From Molanna angustata (taxonomy: Eukaryota; Arthropoda; Insecta; Trichoptera; Molannidae), in NCBI GenBank assembly GCA_963576475.1, contig OY754989.1:25801531-25865530 (forward strand): a DNA stretch of 64,000 nucleotides, written 5' to 3'. Each line of letters begins with the position of its first letter. Within the stretch, counting starts at the first letter, position 1. Positions 33,047 to 42,689 of this stretch are shown here, piece by piece. The notes under the pieces were generated by a model. The model saw nothing but the letters and a program-made list of their open reading frames with translations. It searched no databases and was not told the origin of the DNA. The position numbers and the translations under genes are program-made.

Positions 33047-33722
33047 GTACTCTCCCATTAGTTTACCGGAGTTTCCAACTTGTCACAACACCAAATCCTT
33101 GAAATGTGGGACATTATCAATGGCTGATTTAATGCTAATGCATTCATTGTTTTATGAGAAAAAAGAAAAAATTCATCAAGATAATTTTATTTTAAAACAT
33201 TGTACAATTCAAACATGTGCACGTGTTCGACCGAAAAATGGAAACCGTCCCTCAAAAAAGATGTCGGTAAATTAATTTGCTACCCAAAAACGGACTGGTA
33301 AACAAATTCGTGTGTGCAAACAATCTTTTTTGAAAATCTTTGGGATTAATAAAGATCGTGTGACCGGAGTTCTCGAAAGATCTTTCAAAAATAAAGGGTC
33401 ATTGGCAAAGGAAAATAGGGGCGGTGATCATAGATCTACAGGCAATAGTTCAAAGAGAAACGAAATAAATATGTATATTGAGTCTTTCAAAGGAGCTGAG
33501 CCACATTATTGCAGGTCAAAATCATCTTGCAGAATTTATTAGTCGGCGGAATTGAACATAAAAAAAATGTGGCGCATGTATAATGCACAAACAAATGAAT
33601 ATAAGGTTAAAGAGTCATTTTTTAGAAAAGAATTCAATACCAAATATACATAACATTGGATTTGGTTCGCCTCGCACCGACGTGTGTTCAATGTGTACAG
33701 GATTTAAAGAAAAAATCAAAAC
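33047..33722 (+). pseudogene. Element C gene, exon 2: transposase-like core, broken
   Basis: After TTTTAG at 33041-33046 the frame continues from exon 1 as R-YSPISLPEFPTCHN. Blocks follow: MLMHSLFYEKKEKIHQDNF, RVRPKNGNRPSKKMS, VCKQSFLKIFGINKDRV, IESFKGAEPHY, SAELNIKKMWRMYN, and after a frameshift near 33640, IGFGSPRTDVCSMC. In-frame stops are at about 33271 (TAA) and 33539 (TAG). LNIKKM and FGxPRTDxC blocks recur in a family of uncharacterised insect transposase-like proteins. I do not assign catalytic residues. Confidence 0.65.
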
Positions 33723-33916
33723 AGAGATACGTTGATATGTTATAAAAAATATAAAAATACTTGGTAATAGTTCTATTGTATTTATTAGATTATTGACGCG
33801 TTTATTGCAAAGCACATCGTCAGAATAATGCTCTACAAGACTGAGACTAGTGGTTATATACAAAATTTACATGACAGGTGTATAAAAATGTTGGTTTTTG
33901 AACGGTTGAAAAGAAG

Positions 33917-34321
33917 TTATATAATGCAAATGAATCTATACAAATCTACGTTTGATTTATGTTGATAATTTAATGCTCCGTTAATGTCCACTGCTAACAG
34001 TTCTAATTGTTTTTTGTTGCTAATTATTCCATTATAATGAAGGTTGTAATTTAATCCTTTGGAAAGGAGATCGATTTCTTCTTTTTCAAAACTATGTGAT
34101 GTTAGATTGATAACTCGTTCGTAAAATTTAATGTTGGATTGTACTGGTCGATATGAAGGTTCTGGTTTATTTACTTTATTATTAAGGCAGTTTTGTTTAA
34201 GTTTTGTAAGTTTTTTATCTAAACTTTCTTTTTTATTGTAAGCTTTGATACTAGCGATAAACCTCACATGGTCATCAAATGAGTCCCATTCAATTGGATG
34301 TAATGAATTTGCAAGTTCCAA
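33917..34321 (-). pseudogene. Penelope ORF, N-terminal region
   Basis: A 134-residue frame with KFYERVINLTSHSFEKEEID and LLSKGLNYNL, the conserved block ahead of RT in Penelope polyproteins. It ends in frame without RT motifs. Confidence 0.7.
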
Positions 34322-34978
34322 GTGCAGAATTTTAATATTAAGTTTAATATTATTACGTTTTACGAATTAAACACAATAAAACAAATTGCCATTAACAATG
34401 GTTATAATGATGAAATATTCAATAGAATTTTAAACAAAAAACTAAAACAACAATATACAGACAGATTCTTATATCCGAAAATTATTAATAGTGACAAAAA
34501 ACAATGGCGGAAAATCTTATAAATTAATAATAACATAGCAAAATTAATTAAAAAGAACATCCCTGACACAATCTCACCAGCTTTCTACACTAACAATAGA
34601 CTAAAAAATGTAATTTTAAAAAATAAAGATAAAGTCAACAAATTAGATAAGTCGGGAGTTTATAAATTATCATGTAAAGATTGTAATCATTTTTATATAG
34701 GCAAAACTAATAGAAACGTTCAAACCAGAGTCAAAGAACACTTACGTTGCTTGAATAATAATAATTTTTCGGAATTTGCTGAACATCTCATAGAATTTAA
34801 CCATCATTTTGATATAGACACGGGATTACAGATTATGCATACAGGTTACTCAAATTTAAAATTAGCAGATCTAGAAATTTTAGAAATAAGAAAAAGTGTT
34901 AATAATAAACAAAGTATAATAAATAACCAATTAAACTTCCCAAACAACCCGATTCTAAATACATTCCCGATTAATTAA
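34322..34978 (+). pseudogene. Penelope ORF, GIY-YIG endonuclease end
   Basis: Begins with TIKQIAINNGYNDEIFNRIL, the end of the RT part, followed by a stop at 34520. It continues in the same frame with SGVYKLSCKDCNHFYIGKTN and RVKEHL, the GIY-YIG nuclease core with the diagnostic Cys pair of Penelope elements, and LEILEIRKS near the end. The nuclease would nick target DNA. The stop and missing RT make it non-functional. Confidence 0.82.
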
Positions 34979-35260
34979 TAAAATATAAAATATTTTTATA
35001 ACTAACAAAAATTTTTTGAACCACCCAGTGTCACTTATGTTTACCGTTCCGCCCCACTACTTTCTAAAATTGACTCCTCCCACAACTTTAAACCTAACAA
35101 CAGTCTATATTTTATTTTTAATTTTTAGTACGTAAGTCTTCCTGACGAAGAAAACATTTAAAGTTTTTGAAACCGGTAGAAGTTAGTACTCATAGTTAAG
35201 TGGTGTAAACTACGTTAAGTGTATATTATAAATAATTTATAATGTCGCCACAAAGTTATT

Positions 35261-36289
35261 TTCCTAACATTAACGATAAAAAAAGATTTTTTTAAATTAG
35301 ATTCGAATCATAATATGCTTCCTAATTGTATATTTTTTGTGTTTAAAATATTATTCTTGGCTTTTGATTACTTGTATCGGACGTCGCAAGGTCGGAACAT
35401 TTTTAAATTTTAAGTTTTGAAAATGTTAGGTTAGGTTAATCTATTTTGTTTTTGAGTACGAGACATTTTAATTTTAAATATTTTTACCGTAAAAAAGATC
35501 GCGATGACAGCTATCAGTTTGACATATGACGTTTAGCGCGCAAAATATACTACGACATTGACATAGGTCATGGTTCAGTAGTAAAAATCGTAAACGAGGT
35601 CACGCGTGTTGTTTATTTAAAATGCTGCGTATATATAATTACGAATTTGAATATCAACTTAATACGCAGAGATTCAAGGTATCATATTTTCGATTTAAAA
35701 TTATGATATGTTTGTGTATCAGGACCACCAATGTATATTGAAGCTATTTTTTTATTTAAATTGTCGTTTTTGATGCAGTAAATTCACTTTTTGTAATTTT
35801 TATAGTAGGATTTTGATAAAAATTAGATTTTCATGTAGTTTATAATTATGGTATCATTAATAGCGAATAAAATTTGATTAATTCAAATCTCAAGGGCCTT
35901 TAATTCAAGTTTAAAGGTGTGTTATGAATTGAAAATAGGTACCTCTATATTTTGGATAAGTAAACAAAGCCACCTGCATGATATCGCGTCATTATATTAG
36001 TTTGTCAACAAGTGAGCATTCTAGAATATGCATTGGTGTATAATAAAGTATAAATTAATAATTTGTTAATTATTAAATATTATTTAGGGAATTGGTCTCG
36101 TACTTAAAGCAAATATATTTATAGGTACTATGTTATTATCACCTTACTTGGTTTAATGAGATGGTGGGTGTTTGTGAGTTCAATGTCTGTAATTAGTGAT
36201 CAGAAAAAATATTATGATTTACAACCATAAAAATTATGTCAATACCGATCAGCGTTTTTGTAGTATTGACACATTCATATTTGAAATAA
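35261..36289. other. AT-rich region, no gene recognised
   Basis: No convincing frame. A single AGGTTAGGTTAA patch lies near 35430. Confidence 0.5.
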
Positions 36290-36490
36290 ATGGTCACATG
36301 ACATCCTCACTCACTGTGAGGATTGGTCACGTGACATTCCAATAACTGAGGTGAGGATTGGTCACGTGACATCCAAAAGCAGAGTTGAGCTTTTGTCATG
36401 TGGCAGGACAGCATTTATATATACATAATTTTCATTTAAAATCTGTTTTAATAAACGGTTACTCGGCTCCAACATCTTGGATGTGATTGA
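36290..36490 (+). promoter_or_regulatory. Clustered CACGTG palindromes upstream of a TATA-like site
   Basis: GTCACGTGAC occurs at 36326-36335 and 36361-36370, with a variant GTCACATGAC at 36293-36302, each in a GGATTGGTCACGTGAC-type context. TTTATATATACATA follows near 36414 and AATAAACGG near 36453. CACGTG boxes bind bHLH factors, and the 10-mer matches the CLEAR-type consensus. An LTR or transposon promoter is likelier than a host gene, as no coding region follows. Confidence 0.45.
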
Positions 36491-36689
36491 GCGTGTGACA
36501 GATAACGTTTATATATTTTCATGTGTAGTACTTTAAAATGGTTATCACATGATTTCAAACTAATTTATTACAGAATCATGATCTGCAGACGTTGTTCTTA
36601 TGAATGTTCATTGTCTCATCAGGATATAACTTGAATCTGAATGTAATTTGAAACATATGAAAATTAAATAATAATAAAAATAATAATTT

Positions 36690-37570
36690 GTGTACGCCAC
36701 TGCGTGGCGTGTTATTGTTGACATATGTGTATAAAAGGGATTGTTTGCCCTTAAATGAGTCAGTCTTCAGTAGTCTTCAGTCAGTCATCAGTCTTCAGTA
36801 AACAATCTTCCAGTATTGGCTGGAAGAACACGAAAATTGTCTTTCATTTATAACCGATACCTTAGATTTACCAGAAATACCTAGGTGGACGTTTGAAAGA
36901 GAATCGCGGGTTTTGGGTTTCGATAGTTGAGATAAGTCCAATGTTATTTATTTGTACTGACCACAATATCAGTAGTTTATATTCATTATTTGTACCTACT
37001 GGCAAAAATACCAGTCGTATAATTTAGCTCCCAGCCGTGCTGTGTTTGAACGAACGCTCTCTCCCTTGAGACAGGTTCGTAACCAGACGGTGGTGGTTGA
37101 GCCTATAGCAGTTGGAGAACCTGCAAGGGTTCACCTACGACCAACTCGCTTTGCACTTTAATGTAGCTTCAACGAAAGCCAGCAATTATTAGTCGGGAAA
37201 AGAAGCAACTAACGTCTCTGTGTAGACGTTATATACTCAAATTTCCTACGTCATTAGAGTGACAGAAAGCGATCGGTCTTTGTGTTAATCGGCTTATATT
37301 TCGGTCTATTGGGGACGTTATATAGCCGGTTTTCTACCGGACCGAGTCAGCTGGGTTACTCTGATTGCGGTGGATTAATTTGAGCGAAAGAGTTGCTTTC
37401 GCTGATTTTCCCAAAAGCGGACGTAACCTTAAAGAGTCGCGTACGCTTCAATTACTTATATTTTGCGTTTTGATGTTTTGATAATAAAAAATAATTGAAA
37501 TGAAAAGTGTTTTTTATCTATGTATACGTCCTAATCATCCTGTAGGACGATACGCGCTGCTCACAAATAA
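36690..37570 (+). mobile_element. Possible solo LTR or leader sequence
   Basis: A GTGTATAAAAGGG box (about 36727), then tandem AGTCTTCAGT (36763-36802) about 30-60 bases downstream, and a long non-coding stretch ending in an AATAAAAAATAAT patch near 37482. The layout resembles an LTR promoter. No partner LTR, PBS or TSD was found. Confidence 0.3.
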
Positions 37571-37579
37571 TTGAAACAA

Positions 37580-37855
37580 TGTCCGCCAGATTCAAACAGA
37601 TGCGTTTCAATAGCCGCTATGTCCAAGTGTAGTAAACAAACAACGCTAACTCCATAATAAATTGTCCCGTATAATAGTTCTAAACGAATATTTTACGTAA
37701 ATTATTCGAAATAAAATAATAATAGTTATTAATCTTTAATGTGAGTTTAAAATTTTTATAATTTATAATTAGGTGTATTCGGAATAAAAAGTCGTCATTT
37801 CCCAAAATCTGTTGCAGCAGGAGTTGGCGGATATAGGAAATATACGACTCATATA
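37580..37855 (-). repeat. Element C right end with subterminal motifs
   Basis: It contains the inverted end at 37812-37855, a CGCTAACTCC copy at about 37645 and a CCGCCAGA copy at about 37580, mirroring the left end. Confidence 0.5.
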
Positions 37856-38077
37856 CTAAACCCAACGTTGATATATACATAGGTAATATGATCAAGATAT
37901 TACCTATCATGGGTTATGGTAGCATAGAAGCCAAACATCTATTATTTTGTTTCAACAAAATACCTTGATTCTTGGAAAACTTTCTCTTATAATGGTTGTA
38001 ATGATCCTGCCTATTAAATCATATTTTATTATTAGGTATTTAAAAATATTAATTTATATTTTGGAAATATTTAGTTG
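37856..38077. other. AT-rich spacer right of element C
   Basis: Nothing recognised. Confidence 0.4.
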
Positions 38078-38245
38078 ATGCGTGCGGTTAAGGGCGAAGG
38101 GGAGTTGATTGTTTCCCGGGGGGTGGTGCTAGTCGGGGTTTGGGTAGGGGGTGGAGAGATGGTCGAGGCCTTAGTCGTTACTGACGAGGAAAGGGATAGG
38201 TCGGGGATAGAGCAGGGAGTTCGTCTTAGATCTTTGAGCAGTTAA
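38078..38245 (+). other. 55-codon open frame in a GC-rich island
   Basis: An ATG-to-TAA frame with Gly/Val-rich composition (VVLVGVWVGGGEMVEALVV) in sequence much richer in G than its surroundings. It does not match a family I know. It may be the end of a transposon protein or chance. Confidence 0.2.
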
Positions 38246-38437
38246 AACCAGTGTTCGTAATTCGCGTTAAAAATATTTTTTTTAATCAAAATTCGCGAGA
38301 AAAAATAACATGAAATAATTCTCTTAATAAATCGGTTCCAAATAGCTTGAATTTGATTTTGTCGTGGAAATCGGGGATTTAATTCTAAATCGCTCGAATA
38401 TAGACGCGGGTTTTGCCTCCGGTGCAATCTCTTTCAA

Positions 38438-38636
38438 CCGTTTATTTATTTATTTATTTAATATTGCTTCTCGGGCAACTAACAGGTACTATGTCAAATA
38501 TTAATTTAACACGTACCCAATAACAAGTTGCCACATTCTGGAGACTTACGATATTAATCTGTCTCCACCGGGAATCGAACCCGGGACCTTTGGATCAGCA
38601 GTCAGATACCCAACCAACTGAGCCACGAAGGCCGAC
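38438..38636 (-). mobile_element. tRNA-derived SINE-1, copy 2
   Basis: Same head and body as 20078-20336, shorter by about 60 bases. On minus: GGCCTTCGTGGCTCAGTTGG, then GGTTCGATTCCCGGTGG, ending in (TAAA)n at 38438-38460. Confidence 0.85.
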
Positions 38637-38826
38637 AATAATGCCGACCGTTGTGGATTTCACAATTAATTAATTTAATCGGGAATACGATTAATTATTC
38701 GTTTCACTTCGGTTATTTATTTTAGTTATTTCGCTCGTTTATTTCAGAGTTCAAGAAAAGCTATTGAATAGATATTGTTTGTTCGATCGAGAATTTATTA
38801 TATTTCGTAATCATTTCAAACGATTG

Positions 38827-38925
38827 CGCAATTCGGTTCGTCCGTACAGAATGTATGGATTCCGTGAATATCGTGTGGAATAGATTAACGAATAGGTTCC
38901 TTCGTTGTGAATAAGTTTCTAAAAA
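38827..38925 (+). repeat. ~100-bp dispersed direct repeat, copy 1
   Basis: GAATGTATGGATTCCGTGAA and GATTAACGAATAGGTTCCTT recur with changes at 40930-41035, and the first part at 40075-40145. Confidence 0.6.
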
Positions 38926-38950
38926 TGATAGGCGGTCAAATAGATATATT

Positions 38951-40011
38951 ACTTTACTTTACTTTTCGTATGGCATTAGGCAGGCTTCTTCACCAGTTGT
39001 GGTTGCGTCCCAGTATTCTTAAAATATTAGGTCCAGTTGCTGTAGCCAGTCCATGGCATCCCGTTCCGCTCCATGCAGGCTGGTTGGGTCCCCTGGGAAT
39101 CTGCGCAGTGGGTACTCCTCAACGATGTGGCGAACTGTTTGACAGTCTGCACCGCAATCGCATTGCGGAGATTCTCTTTTTCCCCATTTCCACAGGAAAT
39201 AATTACAGCAGCCTAGATCAGTTCGAATCCTGTTGAGTTGCACCCAGGACTTGCGTGGAAGATTGAAACCAGGGACACGTCTGGTAGGATCCTGTATCAG
39301 TTGTTTGTTGCGAATATTTGTATTCATCCAGAGATCTCTCTCCACTCAGTTTCCATGCTGGGGTTCGCTTGATCGACACTCCATATCGGCTTTCGAGACC
39401 TGAGCCTACCCTCCGGGTGGTGGTTCATGTATGCATATACAAGGAGTGCCGGGCTATCGTTGATCTTTTTTATTACCCTCGCAGTTGCTTGCCTTCTTCT
39501 AATTTCAGGGGGTGCAATGTTAGCAAGAACATGGAGCCACGGTGTCGGTGTTGCCTTTAGTGTTCCAGAAATTGTCCTCATCGTTTGGTTCAGTTCGACA
39601 TCAATATTTCTACAATGGGAGCTTCTTGCCCACACAGGAGAGCAATATTCGGCTGCGCTATACACTAGGGCCATTGCTGATGTTCGCAATGTAACAGCAC
39701 TACTACCCCAGCTCGTGCCGGCCAACTTCGATATTATATTGTTCCTGGTCTTGATTTTATTTTTTACTTGTTCAAGATGATATTTATAGGTGAGTGATCT
39801 GTCCAGTTTAACTCCCAAGTACTTAGGGGAAGTTTCATTAGGGATCTTTACAGCGCCCAAGTAAAGTTTAAGCTCTCTCCCAGCTTTATGATTATTCAAG
39901 TGGAGGGCCATTGAGACTGTTTTTCTAGGATTAAGTTGGAGGTGCCAGTTTGCAAAATATTCCTGCAGTGTCTTAAGGTCAGCATTCAGAGTAACTTCCA
40001 GTTCCTCGAAA
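38951..40011 (-). pseudogene. 5'-truncated LINE RT C-terminus with imperfect TSD
   Basis: Minus-strand coding: LEVTLNADLKTLQEYFANWH, KYLGVKLDRSLTYKYHL, LAGTSWGSSAVTLRT, AEYCSPVW, then after a frameshift near 39330, RKSWVQLNRIRTDLGCCNYF and CDCGADCQTVRHIVEE. This is the post-RT part of a Jockey/CR1-type LINE. AAATAGATATATT (38938-38950) and AAATAGATATT (40012-40022) look like its duplication. RT catalytic boxes are not included. Confidence 0.78.
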
Positions 40012-40486
40012 AAATAGATATTATTTCTTCGATTGGGAGTTCATTGTATTTCATATAAGTGAGTCATATCAAAGATTGTGCTACAGATTCGTTCGTTTGG
40101 AATGTATGCATTCTGAAAATGTCGTCGTTGCTTGAATAGAAAGGAGATTCTAAATCCTAGATGTCGGCAAGCTCGGCCTCGGTGAAGTGAAGAATGGGCC
40201 GGTCGGTGGACTGTGCGAATTAATTTTCGGTAAATTATTGCGCGGTGATAGTGTTGCTATTCGGTTTGCGAGATAACTTGTTCATAAAATATCGCGAAGT
40301 ATTGGAGGAATTTGAAGTCAGTCATGAGTGAATTCACGTCAAAATCATTTTAATGTTTAATGGGGGATTGATTTCGGAAGGAACGAATACACACACGGGG
40401 TAATTGCCGTCAAGGCAAACGCTGCGCTGCGCGCATTTCTTTAGGCGCTGTGCGCCATTTTTTTTACGCCACGCAAACCGGGTATG
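40012..40486. other. Sequence inside a possible Helitron-type element
   Basis: No gene. GC-rich low-complexity at 40413-40470 (GCTGCGCTGCGCGC, GGCGCTGTGCGCC). Includes a diverged copy of the ~100-bp repeat at 40075-40145. Confidence 0.4.
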
Positions 40487-40518
40487 GGCCGCAAAGCGGC
40501 CACGAGCGGAGCCCCTAG
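40487..40518 (+). mobile_element. Helitron-like 3' terminus
   Basis: A perfect hairpin GGCCGC-AAA-GCGGCC (40487-40501) is followed after 13 bases by CTAG (40515-40518) and then T. Helitrons end in CTRR before T, with a GC-rich hairpin 10-12 bases upstream. The 5' TC end was not located, and no Rep/helicase is present. Confidence 0.5.
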
Positions 40519-41324
40519 TTCTATATTACAATGAGTAGAAATTATACGCAAATAAAGGGAAAACATAAAATGAGGGTATGTTAAAACCGGGGTTGGAGTT
40601 GAATAATGAAACGTCAGATATATACCAGAATATTGTAATGTGATGAGAGAAGTATTGGTTTTGTAATTATCGATTATTTTTTTTTTTAACTTTAATGTCG
40701 ACTAGCCCCACTGTTGGGCTTAGCCAGTGTAATGTGATGAGTTATGGTTTCTGGCAGTTACTATGTTTGTTTTATTATTTAGAAATATAATTTACTATTG
40801 ACCATTACCTTGTTTCTTTTTCAAAGATAAGACAGGTCTTCTCCGGGCTCAGTGGAGAGACAGTTTGCTCCATATATCGACAGGGTTATTATATCATGGG
40901 ATATGACACGTCCGTCGAAGGTTTCGAGACATTGTGCAATAGGGTTTCCCATATAGAATGTATGTAGTTCGTGAAGGTCGTATGGAATCGATTAACAATT
41001 AGGTTCCTTCGTTGCGAATAAGTTCTACGTACAGTAATTATATTAAAGATGCTTCGGTCGATATTACGCTGCGCTTACGTGGGCTTCCAGCTCGTGACGA
41101 TAAAGGATATTGGCTGAGTGTACAGTAGCGCGGGGTGTAATATTTATTATCCAATAACCACTTCCTTTCGAAGAGGATTCATATTCATATCTGACATGTT
41201 ATCCTTTTGTTTAAAGTTGCATATTCTCCTATGACGATGTATCCCCCCAACCTCTACTTCATACATAAAATATATTCTTGTCTAACATTGGCCCAGCATG
41301 TTTCTGTTTAATTTGAATAATTTC
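40519..41324. other. Unannotated region with one dispersed repeat copy
   Basis: Copy 3 of the ~100-bp repeat lies at 40930-41035 (TTAGGTTCCTTCGTTGCGAA). Otherwise no signal. Confidence 0.5.
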
Positions 41325-42250
41325 AGCCGTCATGCTGGTGTAAATTGGATGCTTAGAGTACAAGATAGAGTGGCTTTGTAGGAGATGGAGAAATTACATC
41401 AAACGTCATGCTAGCGTCAATTGGATGCTTATAGCATAAAAAAAGAGAGGCTTGGAAGGAGATGGAGGAATAACATCAGCCATCATACTGGTATCTGGTA
41501 ATTGGATGCTTGTAGCACAAGATACAAAGGCATGGAAGTAGATGGAGGAATGACATAAGCCGTCATGCTGGTGTCAACTGGATGATGGAGGAATAACATT
41601 ACCCGTCATGCTGGTGTCCATTGGAAGCTTATAGAACAAGATAGAGAGGTTTGTAAGGACATGGAGGAATGACATCAGCCGTCATGCTGGTGTCAAATGA
41701 ATGCTTATAGCACAAGATAGAGGGGCTTGGGAGTAGATGGAGGAATGACATCAGCCTTCATGCTGGTGTCAATAAGAGGCATTGAGTTCAAGATAGAGTG
41801 GCTAGGAAGGGGATGGAGGAATGACATCAGTCGTCATGCTGATGTCATTGCATTGGTCATAGCACAAGTTGGAGTAGCTTTGAAGAAGATGGAGGAATAA
41901 CATCAGCCGTCATGGTGTTGCCAATTGGGAGCTTATAACACAAGATAGAGAGGCTTGAAAGGAGATGGAGGAATAACATTACCCGTCATGCTAGTGTCCA
42001 TTGGAAGTTTCCGGAACAATATAGAGTGGCTTGGAAGGAGATGGAGGAATAACATCAGCCGTCATACTGGTATAAATTGGATGTTTGTAGCACAAGATAC
42101 AAAGGCATGGAAGTAGATGGAGGAATGACATAAGCCGTCATGCTGGTATCAACTGGATGTATATAGCACAAGATAGAGAGGCTTAAAAGGAGATGGAGGA
42201 ATAACATTACCCGTCATGCTGGTGTCCATTGGAACCTTATAGAACAAGAT
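41325..42250 (+). repeat. ~75-85-bp tandem monomers at the LINE-D 5' end
   Basis: About eleven diverged copies of a unit with CATCAGCCGTCATGCTGGTG, CAATTGGATGCTTATAGCAC, AAGATAGAGAGGCTTGGAAG and GAGATGGAGGAATAACATCA. The last unit runs straight into the LINE-D start (CTTATAGAACAAGAT then TCAGT). This suggests promoter-type monomers, as in some LINE 5' UTRs. Confidence 0.85.
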
Positions 42251-42286
42251 TCAGTATTGTCACCACCGTGTACAAGTGCAGTCGTG
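42251..42286 (+). promoter_or_regulatory. Inr plus DPE internal promoter of LINE-D
   Basis: TCAGT at 42251-42255 is an arthropod initiator (A+1 at 42253). AGTCGTG at 42280-42286 falls exactly at +28 to +34 and fits the DPE consensus RGWCGTG. TATA-less LINEs of insects use this pair. Confidence 0.7.
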
Positions 42287-42340
42287 TAGTGTGTATTGAA
42301 GCGAAACAAGTCTAGCTAACACTTTAACGACCAAAAATAA

Positions 42341-42682
42341 ATGGAATCGACGGTTATTGAAATTCTCAAAAATATTAAAAATGAAACGGAAAAAATATGG
42401 AACAATAACACTAAAACAAAAAGTATTAAACTATCCATAGACGCCAAACTGACTGAACTGGAACTACTTTGGATGCAGGAAAAAACAAAGAAGATGGAAA
42501 AAATTATTACATTTATGGAGCAACAAACAAATATAACCAAAAAAGTAGAACAACATTTGGAATCATTAAAGAATAACTCAACACAGGGAATCAAAAATAC
42601 TAATGACTATGCAGATACTTTAAAGTACACCAAAAGAGAACCACCACAACAATATGCAATTATAATCAAAGCAAAACATTAA
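42341..42682 (+). pseudogene. LINE-D ORF1, C-terminally deleted
   Basis: A 113-residue lysine- and glutamate-rich frame with heptad-like leucines (ELELLWMQEKTKKMEKII), predicted coiled coil. It starts 55 bases after the DPE. No zinc knuckles remain. After RTKH-like residues it runs directly into endonuclease sequence, so the end of ORF1 and the start of ORF2 seem to be deleted near 42682. Confidence 0.6.
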
Positions 42683-42689
42683 CAAAAGT

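Larger units (their letters stand above)
33735..35260. mobile_element. Penelope-like element, head-to-head remnant
   Basis: Two oppositely oriented coding pieces abut at 34321/34322: the N-terminal region on minus and the C-terminal GIY-YIG region on plus. The catalytic RT core is missing. Outer flanks resemble Penelope pseudo-LTRs: on minus, CTGACGATGTGCTTTGCAAT near 33825; on plus, CCTGACGAAGAAAACA and TTGAAACCGGTAG near 35140-35185. Confidence 0.75.
24028..37855. mobile_element. Element C: putative DNA transposon of uncertain superfamily
   Basis: ATATGAGTCGTATATTTCCT, followed by a copy of CCGCCAACTCC, occurs at 24028-24064 and inverted at 37812-37855. Inside both ends lie extra copies of the CCGCCAACTCC-type motif. 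The interior holds a broken two-exon gene whose product resembles a widespread family of uncharacterised transposase-like proteins in insects and cnidarians. No TSD was identified. Sola- or IS4-like affinity is only a guess. The intervals between are filled by later insertions. Confidence 0.5.

Noticed and set aside
39427..39780. Plus-strand membrane-like reading frame
   Set aside because: It is antisense to the LINE RT fragment at 38951-40011.
41325..42250. CRISPR-like array
   Set aside because: Units are contiguous and diverged with no unique spacers, and the genome is eukaryotic.
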